Below, piece after piece: positions 50,244 to 61,286 of a stretch of 64,000 nt of DNA. The notes beneath the pieces were generated by a model that saw only the letters and a list, made by a program, of their open reading frames with translations, was not told the DNA's origin and made no database searches. The stretch's first letter is position 1. Each line of letters starts with the position of its first letter. The stretch lies in assembly GCA_011317545.1 (NCBI GenBank), contig WUJK01000001.1:1116001-1180000 (forward strand), given 5' to 3'. This DNA is from Coniella vitis (lineage: Eukaryota; Ascomycota; Sordariomycetes; Diaporthales; Schizoparmaceae). Made by a program: the position numbers and the translations under genes.

Positions 50244-50315
50244 AGTATTATAGGGAATCGAATCCCGAACCTCCTAATAAGAAACTAAGAGCTCTAATTA
50301 TTAAGCTATAAGATT
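50244..50315 (-). tRNA. tRNA-like module, RIP-mutated copy in element D
   Basis: 72 nt aligned base for base with 12503-12574, with loop TTTCTTA kept and box B reading GATTCGATTCC. It lies 24 bp after the chromodomain frame, antisense to pol, as in the other copies. Confidence 0.5.
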
Positions 50316-51139
50316 ACTTATATCTTTAACTATAATAGCTACCTATAGGAATAATTAGACCCTTATTAAGGACCCCTAGTAATAACTCTAAGAAAATTAG
50401 AGTTACGAATTACTAATAGTAGAAGGCCCTAAGCCGAAGAAATTAGATACGGATAAGTCCGTAGACTCTAGGAAGGTACTAAAGTCTATTACCCTAAAAC
50501 TATTAAACTCCTATAATTCGGTAGTAGCTTTAGATTCTACGGAAATAGCCGTATTTACGCTAGACTCGGCTTCCTACTCCTCCTAAGTATTAAACGACTC
50601 TAATCCCGTATTTACTAGCTTTATACTCTTCTTTATTAGAGATTTACGCTAAATACGAAGACGCTTTAAGCGAGAAAACGCCTCCCCCGCCTTATAATAA
50701 GCCTTATAAAGCTCCTTATATATATTAGCCTCCTATATATAAAGTTTCTTCTCCTCCGATAAAATACGAGAAACTATATAAAGTTAATATACTAATAAGG
50801 AAAATTATTATAGCTAGGGAGTATAAGTATTTATAGGAATATTATTCCTATTATACTATTTTCCTCGCTTTATATATATAGAATAGCGTAAAATACTATC
50901 TATTATATAGTATAATTACCCTTTAGAAGTATAGAGAGAATAAGGTATTATCTTAAAACTAAAAGTTTTAATAGAAAGATAAAGACGGTTATATTACTCG
51001 GTTTTCTTCGAATACGATTTCTAGATACCCGTAGATATAACGAATTAGGAAGGTATAATCCGGAGTAAGAATATTAGGCAGGACTACTTACGGAAATACT
51101 ATAAATCTTTAGGGATAAAGACCGATAGAAGGGAGATAA
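50316..51139 (+). other. 3' noncoding region of element D
   Basis: It has no recognisable domain. It ends in the polypurine tract AGAAGGGAGA (51127-51136), the likely plus-strand primer, just before the 3' LTR. Confidence 0.6.
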
Positions 51140-51618
51140 TATTATAACCTATAGTTATATAGGTTGTAGGAATAGGCTAGCGTAACTATATACTAGTAAA
51201 TCGGAACCTTAACGAACCGATTGGGATCTCTTACGTAAGAATATAGAACGGTATAATTAGGGTTAGGGTTAGATTACCTTAATAATTAAGATAGTTAGAG
51301 CGATAATAATCTAAATAATCTAAATAAGCTAACGCTCCTATCGCTCTAGGTAATCTAAGGGTTTATACTTATTATAGATAGGAAATAATAGAAGGATATA
51401 AGGATAGGAGTTTACGGCTTAATATTAGATAATTTCCTTATAATCTTTAGTTATAAATCTAAGTATTATCTTATATAATAGGGTAATCCCTCTTAATTAC
51501 TTATAATACTTGATATTGCTCGATAACGTATAAAGACTTAAAGGTAATACTTCCCCACCTGCTAATATATAACTTATAGGTACTTCCAGAATCCGGGATT
51601 CAGGCAAGGATCATTATA
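51140..51618 (+). repeat. 3' LTR of element D
   Basis: 479 bp, TATTATAACC...ATCATTATA. The last ~80 bp keep the CpA/TpG sites lost in the 5' LTR copy. Confidence 0.9.
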
Positions 51619-51623
51619 TACTA
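51619..51623. repeat. target site duplication TACTA, right copy
   Basis: It matches 44046-44050. The reductase reading frame resumes at 51624. Confidence 0.93.
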
Positions 51624-52702
51624 CGTACGACGCGGTCCTCTATAACCCATACATTTGGACCCTTGTTGGCATATGGTCTCTCGATCGCGCGGTGCGTATT
51701 GTTCGCCTTGTAGTCTGCAACTTCAAAGTCAAATTTGGCAAGAACTTCATCGAGACCACGACGACGACCGTGCAATACTCGGAAGAATCCGATATACTCA
51801 CTATCACGACGTACCCGACCACGAATAAGCTACTGCAAGCGGGACCCGGTCAGTTTTACTACATTTACCAGCCACTTAACTTTGTGTTTTGGCAGAGTCA
51901 CCCTTTCAGTCTCGCCTCGTATGCCCAGGTACCGTCCCCTACAGGCACAGGCTCAGATCTACAGCTCACATTTGTGGTCCGGCCCTACAACGGCTGGACC
52001 CGACAACTTCGAAACAAATGCCGTAAATCGGAAATGCAGACCACCAAGGTTTCCATGATGGTGGAAGGTCCTTACGGCCATGCGTCCCCGCTCCATCATT
52101 ATGAGAGCGTTTTGATGATTGTAGGGGGCAGTGGCATTGCAGCTGGGCTTCCTTATATCACCGATCATATTCGCCGCTCCCAAGATGGTACGACAGTCAC
52201 GACCAAGATACACCTCATTTGGACTTCTCGAACCAGCGGCATGATCACAGAGATTGCCAGGACCGAGCTAGCGAGCTGTATGCAACGACAAGATTTCGAG
52301 GCCGAGTTTTACGCCACTGCAGGACATGGGTCATTAGCTCCAGAGACAACCTCCCATGCCTCGTCGGAAGAACAGATTGGCACGGAAAAAGAGACTCTCG
52401 AGGTACGCCAGCAGCCTGTATTCAGCACTGCGCAAGTGGATGTGGGTGCTGAGCTCGAGCCTCCATCGCCTTCGGGCTTTTCCACCCCCGCTTCTTCACT
52501 CATTACTATCAGATCCGGTCGACCACGTATTCGGGAGGCTATTCACAGAGCGTCTAAGGAAGCTCAGGCAAACTCTTCCCGCGTTGCAGTATTTGTTTGT
52601 GGACCGGGAAGGATGGCGGATGAGGCACGAGATAGTGTTTATGAGGTCATTCGGGGCGGATTCGGAGGGATTGACTATGTGGAAGAGTGTTTCGCGTGGT
52701 AA
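51624..52702 (+). pseudogene. ferric reductase, C-terminal part (rest of exon 5)
   Basis: It continues the reductase frame without loss of a base once the element and one TACTA copy are discounted; the whole gene would encode 811 residues. It carries the FAD-binding HPFSLASY (545-552 in the full protein), the NADPH-related GPYGH and GGSGIAAG motifs, and the C-terminal CGPGRMADEAR and EECFAW typical of fungal FRE proteins. There is no stop or frameshift and no RIP-like depletion. By itself this fragment lacks the heme domain, so it would not be a working membrane reductase. Confidence 0.88.
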
Positions 52703-53703
52703 CATATCAAAAGAGCATGAAGTCGTTCCTGGTGCTGGAACTTGATCAAGATTGTCCTCGAAAAATAAAGAGATATCGAATTTTCGAAGATGTCTGCATC
52801 GATGGAATAAATCGAGTAGGTTTGGGCTTCATATGCACGGGAAAACCTACTTGTGTCTCGAATCATACAGATCAATGCCCTCGCGGGACCGCTGCTGGCT
52901 AGTATGCAGCCCGATAGAGAACCTTGGTTATTGACCATCCGGGTTCACTGTGGAGATGAAAAGCTTGGCTATAAAGCGAAGCAAGTAAAATATAGAATAA
53001 GACATAGACTCGCCGTAAGAGGAATGCCCCTGCACTTTTCATAGCTCCAGCCTTCCTCAGGGCCAAATTATGAGTGTGGTTGGTGGCTTGCATAATGTAG
53101 AGCTTCGAACGGTTGAAGGGGGTGGTTCAGGAGGATGATGTAATGTAACGGAGGATAGTAAAGCCGACGAGATAGCAGAGATACAAGATGAGGCAGGGGT
53201 CAGAGTGCAGATAAGATAGATGATAAGATAGATGATAAGATAGGTGATAAGATAGATGACATGGTAGAAGATTGAAGGATAAGGCTTGCTGACATAATGA
53301 GCTTCGAAGTGCCGAGTCTTTGTGGCTGCGCCAGGAATGATGAAGGCTGAGGCTGAAACAGGCGAGCTGCACCTTGCACTGCAGCGGCGTCTGTTTTGTG
53401 TGCATAGGAGTTGGTCAACATCAACATATGATGGTGGAGAGTGCTTCAGCTGGGGGCCCAAAGACAGCGAGCGCTTCCAGAATGGACCGGCCGTTCGGCC
53501 AGCAGCGGCTAAAAAAGCTGGCACAAAGTTGGCAGGCGGGCAGGGCCAAGCAGCGTGGCGAGCGGGTGAAAATATTGAGGCGCGGTACGTACCGACGGTA
53601 CCTCCCTGGTAGCGTTGGGCCGGCCATGTCCTCGGCTATTTTCTCCAGTTATCTCGCCCCATCGGCCCCGTGAAAAACGAGCAAAAAGCACTGGCACCAG
53701 TGC
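52703..53703. other. intergenic, upstream of the histidine kinase
   Basis: It holds a 12-bp GATA-rich tandem repeat (53211-53258) and otherwise no recognisable gene. Longer antisense frames over 53.5-54.3 kb are shadows of the kinase gene. Confidence 0.5.
53211..53258. repeat. tandem repeat ATAAGATAGATG x4
   Basis: There are four 12-bp units, three identical and one with a single change (ATAAGATAGGTG). Each unit contains overlapping GATA cores. It lies about 450 bp upstream of the kinase start. Confidence 0.9.
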
Positions 53704-56700
53704 ATGTACATCAATCCAGCTATGGCAGATGCACTGGACAAGACGCGAGCGACATCCAGCAATGCCAGAAAGCGCGGGCACTTCTTCCCCAAGGCCGATG
53801 CCTCCATCCTGTCCACTGCCGTGCTGACGGCCTTGGCCGACTACCCGACGGCCGTGGGCCCTGTCTACGATCCGGACAATGCTGACCGCCCCCTTCATCC
53901 CTGGGCTGATGATCACGACGACTTCTATCCTCCCACCGAGGACTACTATGGCCCTGCTCCAGTCCCTAAGCGTCCCAGCCGCGTGGCAGACCGCTACCTG
54001 CGCGCCTCGCTGGCCAGGAACGAGCGTCTGCGCCTGTCCATGCTGTGGTATTACACGCGCGATGTACTCAAGGAGCCCGAGTTGCTGCGAGGCCTGCAGG
54101 AGAAGGCCCACCTGGCGCAGGATTCGACTGCCTGGGACCATGCCATCATCGGCATCCTCGATGCCAACTTCTTTATACGCCTGGCAAGCATTGATATGCC
54201 GCTGGGCATACTCCCTCGCAGCGAGAATCTCTGCGCGCACACCATCAACCAGCCCGCAGGGGTATGTATTAGCACACCGCTTGCAATCTTTATCCCGCCC
54301 CACGCATCCTTTTGTGCATGCCACTTTCTCGTGCTGACACCGCGCTTCAGAATGTGTTCCACCTGCCCAATATGCTGGAGGACTGGCGCTTCCAAAAGAA
54401 TCCCCATGTCGAGCACGGCGGCCTCAAGTCATATGCTGGTGTTCCACTGCGCCTGCAGAGCGAGTACGGCGACGTCGTGATGCTGGGTTCGCTTTGCGTC
54501 TGTTCGTCAAAGCAAGAGGAACCACTGACAAAGTCTCAACAGCACGCTCTTGCCCGCCTGGCCGACTGGGTCGTGTCCGACATTATCCAGTGCGCTCGTG
54601 CCCGTCGTCAGCGCGCACGCCATCGCATGAGCGATCTCCTCGCTGGAGCCCAACGGGAGATGAACAGTGATACGCCGTCAGAGGAGCCCGTCCTGCAGAT
54701 TCTCAAGGCCATGTACCCGGACACGACTGTCAGCCTTTGTGCCAAGAGCACAACTCTTGACATCAACGGCCACGACGCGATATCGATGGATGATCTCGAG
54801 CAGGGCTTGTGGGAGGATATTGAGTATCTCGACGAGTACATCGCCAAGTCCAATCACAAAGACTTTCCCGAAGACCGCGTGATTCGCGTGCTTGCTGCCG
54901 AGTACGAGAGCATGTCCGGGCCATCCCTTCTGACTGTGGCATCAACTGACTTTCGTCTGATCTTTGACGATGTCGATTCCTGGTTCATCGATTCCTGTGC
55001 GACCATGCTCACGCAAATGTGGCAACGGAGCCTTCTCACCGAGGTTATCAAGGTCAAGGAAAGATTCCTGCGTGGCATTTGTCATCAGCTCCGTACCCCG
55101 ATCCACGGCATTCTGGGGTCTGTTGACCTGCTCGCAGAGGGACTCAAGTCGAGTCTTATCACGGGCGAGCGCTTTGTCTACCTCGATATGATCAAGACTG
55201 CTGGCCGTGACCTGATCTCCATTGTCAACAACGTGATTACGCTTAATCGCTGGGCGGATATCGCCGTTGAAGAGCGCCATTATGCCTTTCACACCGTTGT
55301 TGAGCTCGAGGAAGGCCTTGCTGATGAAATTCGCAAAATGCTTACTGGAGACTCGCGCTACCACGCCTTGATCTTCTTCTATCACGACTTTGCTGCTGGC
55401 TACGACATGTTTAAGACCGATTTGCAGTTGCTGCGCGACAGTGTCCTGCCAATCATCATCAACGCCATCCAGAACTCGCCAGAAGGGGCTGTCTTTGTGA
55501 CCCTGTCCACCCGCCCGGACAGCCGGGAACTCGTCATCGATGTCCACGACACTGGCCGTGGTATTGGTATCGACCACCAACAGCTCATTTTCGAGCCGTA
55601 CGAGAAGCTGAGTGACTATTCGATCGGTGCTGGCCTTGGCTTGACCTTGGCTTCAAAGTTCGCCACTTTGCTTCATGGGGCTGTAACTTTGGAGTCTTCA
55701 GAGTTGAACCGTGGCTCTCACTTTCGAGCTGCATTCCGCGACGTCCAGTACGCATCCCCTCCTGCCACCGTCCCCCAGCTCGTGGCTACGACTTTGCAAC
55801 ATATTCCGCCCCACTTCTCGCAACTCGCTGCTACTCCACAGTGTGAGCACTTTGCTAGGCTCTTGACCTGTCATGGTTATACCTGCATAGAAACAGGGAA
55901 TGAAACTGAAAGAGAGGACGTCTTTTTGATTTTCGATTTTGAGTCCGATCAAGACAGACACCGTGCACAACTGGCTCGGATACCTGCTCACCAGGTGGCC
56001 ATCTGCCTAGTCTCCACATTCGACACACCAACCATTGAGCAAACACTCAAGAACGTGATTTATATTAATGGCCCTTTCCTGACTTCGACGACAAAAGCCT
56101 TGCTGCAGGAGGCTGATGGACTTTTGGCAGAAGTGAAGCTGTCATGCGCAGCGGTTCCTGTCCCGAACGGATCAACGGAAAAGTCTGCCGCAGTCGTGGC
56201 CCTGGACACCTTGACCAGCCAAGTCGAGTCCAAAATAATAGTACCCTTGTTCTCCGTACCTTTTGCCCGGCCGACCGCCCTACTTGTGGACGACAACGAA
56301 ATCAATCTTCGCATCATGAAGATCTACTGTACCAAACGCAATCTTCCCTACATCTGCGCTGTTAATGGCCAGGAGGCCATTGACATGTATACGGAACATC
56401 AGAAGTCAGCTGCCGCGGGTGAAGGCAATCCCATTCAGCTTGTCCTCATGGATCTACAGATGCCGGTATGCGATGGAATCGAGGCGACGAGGAAAATCCG
56501 CGAGCTCGAGGAATGCCAAGGGTGGGCCCGAAGCTCCCTTTTCATCGTTACGGGCCAAGACAGTCCGGCCGACCGCCAGGCTGCGCGAAAGGCCGGTGCC
56601 GACGAGTATCTTGTCAAGCCTGTGGGGATCAAGATTCTCGACAGCACCATGAAGCGATACTTTCCGGCTTTTGACACAACCACTCAGAAGCAGGCAACAG

Positions 56701-56723
56701 TCATCGCTCCCGGAGTTAAATGA
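53704..56723 (+). CDS. hybrid histidine kinase (GAF - HisKA - HATPase - receiver)
   Basis: Exons 53704-54261 and 54351-56723 join in phase (GTATGT...TTCAG) to give 976 residues (970 if ATG 53722 is used). Order: a GAF-like sensor region around 110-265 split by the intron; an H-box ICHQLRTPIHGILGS with phospho-acceptor His 431; an N-box NAIQNS (557-562), G1 DTGRGIG (586-592) and G2 GAGLGL (612-617) of the ATPase; then a receiver with VDDNE (832-836), phospho-acceptor Asp 887 in LMDLQMP, and Lys 942. No transmembrane segment is evident, so it should be cytosolic. Fungal kinases of this layout feed phosphate through a Ypd1-type protein to Ssk1/Skn7 response regulators. The input signal is unknown. 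The fungal hybrid-kinase class cannot be assigned from motifs alone. Confidence 0.92.
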
Positions 56724-58079
56724 ATACCTAGCGTCGGCCCATCTTCTGTCTTCTTTATTTCCTTTCCCTTTGCTTCACTCATCCTTCTATATTGTGTCTT
56801 TCTAGCATTATTGTTTTTTTTGCTTTTCGGTTTAGCATGACAGGAAAACAAGGCGTCCAGTTTTTGATATTTCCCCAAAAACCAAAACTTCAAGCGTAAA
56901 GTCTGTTCAAAAATCTTTGCATTGTTATTTATTTTTTTCTCCTTCTGCTGCGCGGCGGTTTGGTATAATAAGGGACATTAGTAACATCATCTCGGACGAC
57001 GGAGTAACGATTTCTATTTCCAAGCACATAGATTTACAGGCATACAATACTATTGCATCCTTTCGTGTTTCGTTCTAATCGATGTTTTGTCCAGTTCGAG
57101 ATGGTTGTCACAATTAGGTGACACAGTTATAGTATATAGTGCATGGGTATGTGACAGCTGTTTTCTTGGTGGCTAGTGAATAACGTGCCGGCGAAGAGAG
57201 TCAGTGTGCCACCAAGTTCGCCCTTCACTCTCTAATATTGACGGAAATATCAAAGTACTCAAAAAGAACGTCTTCGTAGGGCATTGTGGTACGGGCCGTG
57301 GTTTCCTTTGGTCTACACCCATGACTCCGGGTGAAGTTGCAAGCATTCATAACGTGTTGGTATATCTATCTGTTAAGGGTTTTGATGGCTGCTATGTGCA
57401 GCTGTGTTTTTGAGCATCGGCGGCGAGCAGACACTCGCCGACGGCTTGCGGAGCGCAGCCGCTTGGATACCAGTGCCAACCAGCGTGGTACTACCACAAA
57501 CTGCAGTCCAAGCAAGCGCCGTCTCTCTGCACACAGGAAAGCACTGACGGCTAATCACTACAGGCATTTTCCATCCACCAACAGCCAGCTGATAAGAACA
57601 TCCAAGAAGAGTGAAAGGCGAAGCAAGGAGCGGCGCTGGTTATTGCGCCCCAATTCGCCATGCGTCTCTAATATTTATTATTCAAGACCCTGTTTCCGAT
57701 ATCCGAGGTTTCGCATACATAAGGTGCGCAGCGCATCACCGGACGCCATACTCACATTTTTGTCCTTGGGAATTAGCTACAGACCATAGATATCCGGTCC
57801 TCAAGATACAGTCGCGAATCTGACTGACTACCGAGATCCTGCAAGATAAAGAGCTCTCAAGTACGTGTGCCGGGAACAAGTTCAGATTAAACAGATTTAT
57901 AAACAGCTAACGCCATATCGTGCTACAGGGAAATGATCCAAAAAGGTTCTTCCAGACAAGCCTATATTCATAAATGCACGTTATGGTATCAGCACATTTG
58001 AATTGAGTAACATTCTGCCAGGCCAACTGTCACCACAACTGCACTCTCTTAGCGAAGAGAACGTTTTGTGTTGAAACAA
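56724..58079. other. intergenic
   Basis: It includes the kinase 3' flank (T-rich, 56.7-56.95 kb). No ORF with a recognisable domain is present, and I see no repeat or RNA gene. Confidence 0.5.
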
Positions 58080-59112
58080 CATGAAGCCAAGGGAGAATTC
58101 GTCCTTGGAACCACTGGAGTCTCACTTCGGATATATACGCGCAGCTACGTATTGAAGCAGGTATGGCTTGACGACTACATGGCTATTGTCTCATATGTAA
58201 GTTGTGTGTTGTGGAGTTGGTGACTTCTCGGTGTTGCTCAGCGTTGTTTCCTGTTGTTAACGGGAGAGGATATGCCTTATTCAGGACAGCCTAATAGCAG
58301 TAACGATATCCAATTGCCACGACATCAGTACCGGTCTTGGCAGCCATATTGAACAAATACCACCGTCAGTATTGACGAATTTCTTCAAGGTCAGTCAGGG
58401 GTGCCATAAACATAGAATACACCGCAGTGCTAACAGTGGCCTTCCTATCACCAACAGGGCCTCTGGCGTGGTCTTGTGATCTATAATATCTCTCTTCTTT
58501 GCCTCAAGCTAACCCTGTTTTTCCAATTTTACCGGATTCTCCGGTCCACATCTTGGCGCCGTCTCAAGATCTTCAACATTGCCATCAGGAGCCTTATTGC
58601 CGGGTGGCAGGGTGCTCAGATCTTCGTCCAAGTCTTTGTTTGTGTCCCGATAGCCAGGCCTTGGGACAAATCGGTGCAAGGCAAATGCCAAAGCATTAAT
58701 ATAACGCGAGAAATCAGTATTGTGGGCAATATTATAACAAATTTCATCATACTCTTGCTGCCACTGCCGGTGATATGGCGCCTTGCGTTGCCGCTTCGAT
58801 CGAAATATGCTGTGGGGGGTATTTTCTCACCGTGCTTCTTGTAAGTATCAGAACCGAACTCTCCTTTACCTCCACTTTTCCAACCTAACTCCAGGTAGCA
58901 CATGCATTGTGTCGATCTTACGGGGAACCCTTACTTCGGCTGCTAGAGCTGAAGATGTCTCGTGGAATGCGGTCCCAGTGATTGCATGGACGACTGCAGA
59001 GGTTCTAACTGGCGTCATTGTCGCTTCTGTCTCAACTCTGCGCCCATTGATCAGCCGTTACATGCCTGGTTTCTCCATTGGCAGTTCAAGCCCTGTGTCC
59101 GAGGGCACATAG
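58080..59112 (+). pseudogene. fungal rhodopsin-like (PTH11-related) integral membrane protein, probably damaged
   Basis: Exons at about 58080-58196, 58285-58389, 58458-58818 or 58840, and 58895-59112 encode LRIYTR...DDYMAIVSY, GLGSHIEQIP, a membrane segment with NISLLCLKLTLFFQFYRI, and CIVSILR. These are the conserved landmarks, in the usual order, of the fungal rhodopsin-domain/PTH11-like seven-helix family. Two faults suggest damage. No in-frame ATG or first helix precedes exon A (a stop lies just upstream). The natural last intron (58841-58894, GTAAGT...CCAG) leaves the final exon out of frame and creates TAG. Using a weaker donor at 58819, after a run of six G, restores the frame but deletes part of a helix. 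Family members are often membrane receptors of unknown ligand; the function here is unknown. Confidence 0.6.
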
Positions 59113-60161
59113 GTTATTTTATTAGATTATAGGATCAGTTTCTATAACGCGGATACCGGAACGCACGAATACGGATGTATGTTTCCTAGATATGTTCCAT
59201 AAATCATTTCTTTTTGGCTTTGCTCATTTTGATCCTCAAGAGATATCTATTTACCTCTGACCACAGTACCGCTCAAGCCCTTTTTTATCCCACTGTTTCT
59301 AATTAATGACAATTGTGTCAGGGTATGCAACACCTGACAAAACCATACAACTTGCCCATTGTGCGTGACCCCTTGACTGGAGTCTTATATACTGCAAAAA
59401 CGGGAACTTCAAACAAAGATGATGCTGACCGCACATACCATGTCCTCTTATTCGTAAGATGGTCAATGGCATTGTGTTTGGATAGTAGAACAAGCCAAAG
59501 GAGCTCTTGATCGCTCTTATAAATACAATATCATACACAGTGGCGCCGGTGCGAAGATAATCCTTTTGCCAGTGGGATAAGATCAAACAAAGTAGTGATC
59601 ATTGCACTCCTATTTAGTATCAGATGGAATTTGGTGTTAGAAGGAGAAATATTATCTTTGGACCTTTCACAGCTCCTCCTACACATCAAGCGCTTCGTGT
59701 TTCTTACAATTCATTACCAGCTATAACACTACTAAAGAGTGTCGACAACAATCTCAACATAATACTCAGGTTATATCATGCAAGCTCTGAAAGGGCTAAT
59801 TGAGGAATTCGAAAAGCTTTGGTGCAGTTATAGGCATGTTTAAAGGCATTCCAAACTTATCACTGATATCACAAGAGAGACAGATAACACACCACTTTTT
59901 TTCTCAGCAGCGTAGAGGACAGTGAAGCTGACATGTAAAATGCCTTCTATTTGAATGATAGCACTGTACAAGCTATGGAAGTTATATACATGTTGGGTTT
60001 AAGATAAATATATAGAATCGAAGTATGCAATAGCGAAAGAATGATGTAGGAGGGGGAATTGCCTCGCCAGAAAGAACCAGACGACAGGGGCCTACTCATT
60101 CTTCGCCTTCTCCAACCATGCAGTGAAGCAGGCCGCAGGAACCGCGAGAGAGAGTCGAGGC
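59113..60161. other. intergenic
   Basis: Nothing recognisable. A 95-codon minus-strand ORF (59299-59586) has no visible domain. It includes the polygalacturonase 3' flank. Confidence 0.45.
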
Positions 60162-61286
60162 TTAAGTGCTGCAGGTAGCACCGGAGGGGACGTTCTCGCA
60201 CTTGGAGTAGTCCTTACCGCCAGAGACGGAGACGGACTTCCAGGTCCAGTCGGAGCAGGAGGAAGAAGAACCGCAGACAATAGCAATGTTGGTGCCGTCA
60301 GACTCGACAGTGCCGGAAATGCCCGAGAGAGTGAGGTCGGTGATGGGGATGCCAGTGGTAGCAGTGCCCTTGAGGTCACCACCGTCGTAGTTCTGCTCGA
60401 TGAGGATACCGTAGTCGGTGATGCCGGAGAGCTTGATGTCGCTGTAGGTAACAGACTTGATGGTACCGGTGTCACCAGAGCGGGCCTTGACGCGGACGCC
60501 GTTCATCGAGTTGGAGACGGTGCTGCTCTTGAAGCTGACGTTCTCGACCGTGTTGTCGTCACGACCACCGACCGAGCCAATAGAGAGACCGTGGCCACCA
60601 GAGCAAGCACCGCCGCTGAACTCAATGTTGGTGCCAGAGTTGACAGCAACACAGTCGTCCTGGTTCTTGCAGACGGCGTTGGTGATGGTAACCGTGTCGG
60701 ACGAGGAGATGTCGAAGCAGTCGGTGTTCTTGCCGCCGTTGTCGTCACCGTCGGAACCGTCAATGGTGACGGAGTCCAGGGTCAGGCCGGAGGCACCGTT
60801 GATGGAGATGACCTGGTGGGGAGGGTTGAGGATGTTGAGGCCGGTGATGGTCGAGTCAGTCAGGTCGTGGGCGTAGAAGAACTTGGGCTTGGTGACACCG
60901 CTGTCACCCTTGCCGTCCCACCACTTGGCACCCTGGCCATCGAGCTTGTGGCCCGAAGCACCAGAGACCTTGATTCCAGTGCCAGAGATGGACAGGAGGG
61001 GACCGTCCCACTCGGCGTAGTCCCAGGTGGTAGTGCCCGCGAAGACGACCTCAGTGTCGTCCTTGAGGTCCGTCAGGTCGAGGGTCTTGCCCGAGGGGAC
61101 AGTCACACCGGAAATGGTGATGGTGGCGCAGCTGGCCTTGGACTTGCTGGCCGAGGCGGCACCGGCGGAGCCGCTGAAGACGCAAGAGGCGCGCTTGTCG
61201 AGGGTAGCAGCGGGGGTCGGGGCCGGGGCCGGGCTGGCGAGAACGGCGGCCGAACCGGCGAGAAGGACAGCAATAGAGCGATGCAT
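60162..61286 (-). CDS. secreted endopolygalacturonase (GH28)
   Basis: A single uninterrupted frame of 374 residues, the usual size of fungal endo-PGs. The enzyme hydrolyses alpha-1,4 bonds in homogalacturonan of plant cell walls. A signal peptide (1-17 or so) is followed by a pro-peptide ending LDKR (29-32), a Kex2-type site. Parallel beta-helix repeats rich in Ser/Thr/Gly follow. The catalytic set is present: NTD (187-189), QDD (209-211), GHG (231-233) and Tyr 292. The usual RIK substrate-binding motif is RVK (265-267), a conservative change. Cysteines pair as expected, with SCVF near the mature N-terminus and C-terminal CGSSSSC and CENVPSGATC. Codon use is strongly GC-ending, as in highly expressed genes. 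ATG 61286 follows a short CA-rich leader. It points to a plant-associated or saprotrophic lifestyle. Confidence 0.96.
   Translation of the reverse strand: MHRSIAVLLAGSAAVLASPAPAPTPAATLDKRASCVFSGSAGAASASKSKASCATITISGVTVPSGKTLDLTDLKDDTEVVFAGTTTWDYAEWDGPLLSISGTGIKVSGASGHKLDGQGAKWWDGKGDSGVTKPKFFYAHDLTDSTITGLNILNPPHQVISINGASGLTLDSVTIDGSDGDDNGGKNTDCFDISSSDTVTITNAVCKNQDDCVAVNSGTNIEFSGGACSGGHGLSIGSVGGRDDNTVENVSFKSSTVSNSMNGVRVKARSGDTGTIKSVTYSDIKLSGITDYGILIEQNYDGGDLKGTATTGIPITDLTLSGISGTVESDGTNIAIVCGSSSSCSDWTWKSVSVSGGKDYSKCENVPSGATCST

Larger units (their letters stand above)
44051..51618 (+). mobile_element. Ty3/Gypsy chromodomain retroelement D, 7,568 bp, inserted in ferric reductase exon
   Basis: Equal 479-bp LTRs (44051-44529 and 51140-51618) are flanked by TACTA. 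The forward internal order is gag, protease, RT, RNase H, integrase, chromodomain, antisense tRNA-like module, polypurine tract. The LTR ends are TA...TA instead of TG...CA, as RIP on both strands would produce. All frames are broken. A ~62-bp deletion removes the gag zinc knuckle. It is closely related to the elements of the 4.3-24.3 kb nest. Confidence 0.93.

Noticed and set aside
53509..54324. 271-codon minus-strand frame
   Set aside because: It overlaps and opposes the first exon and intron of the histidine kinase, which has clear domain support.
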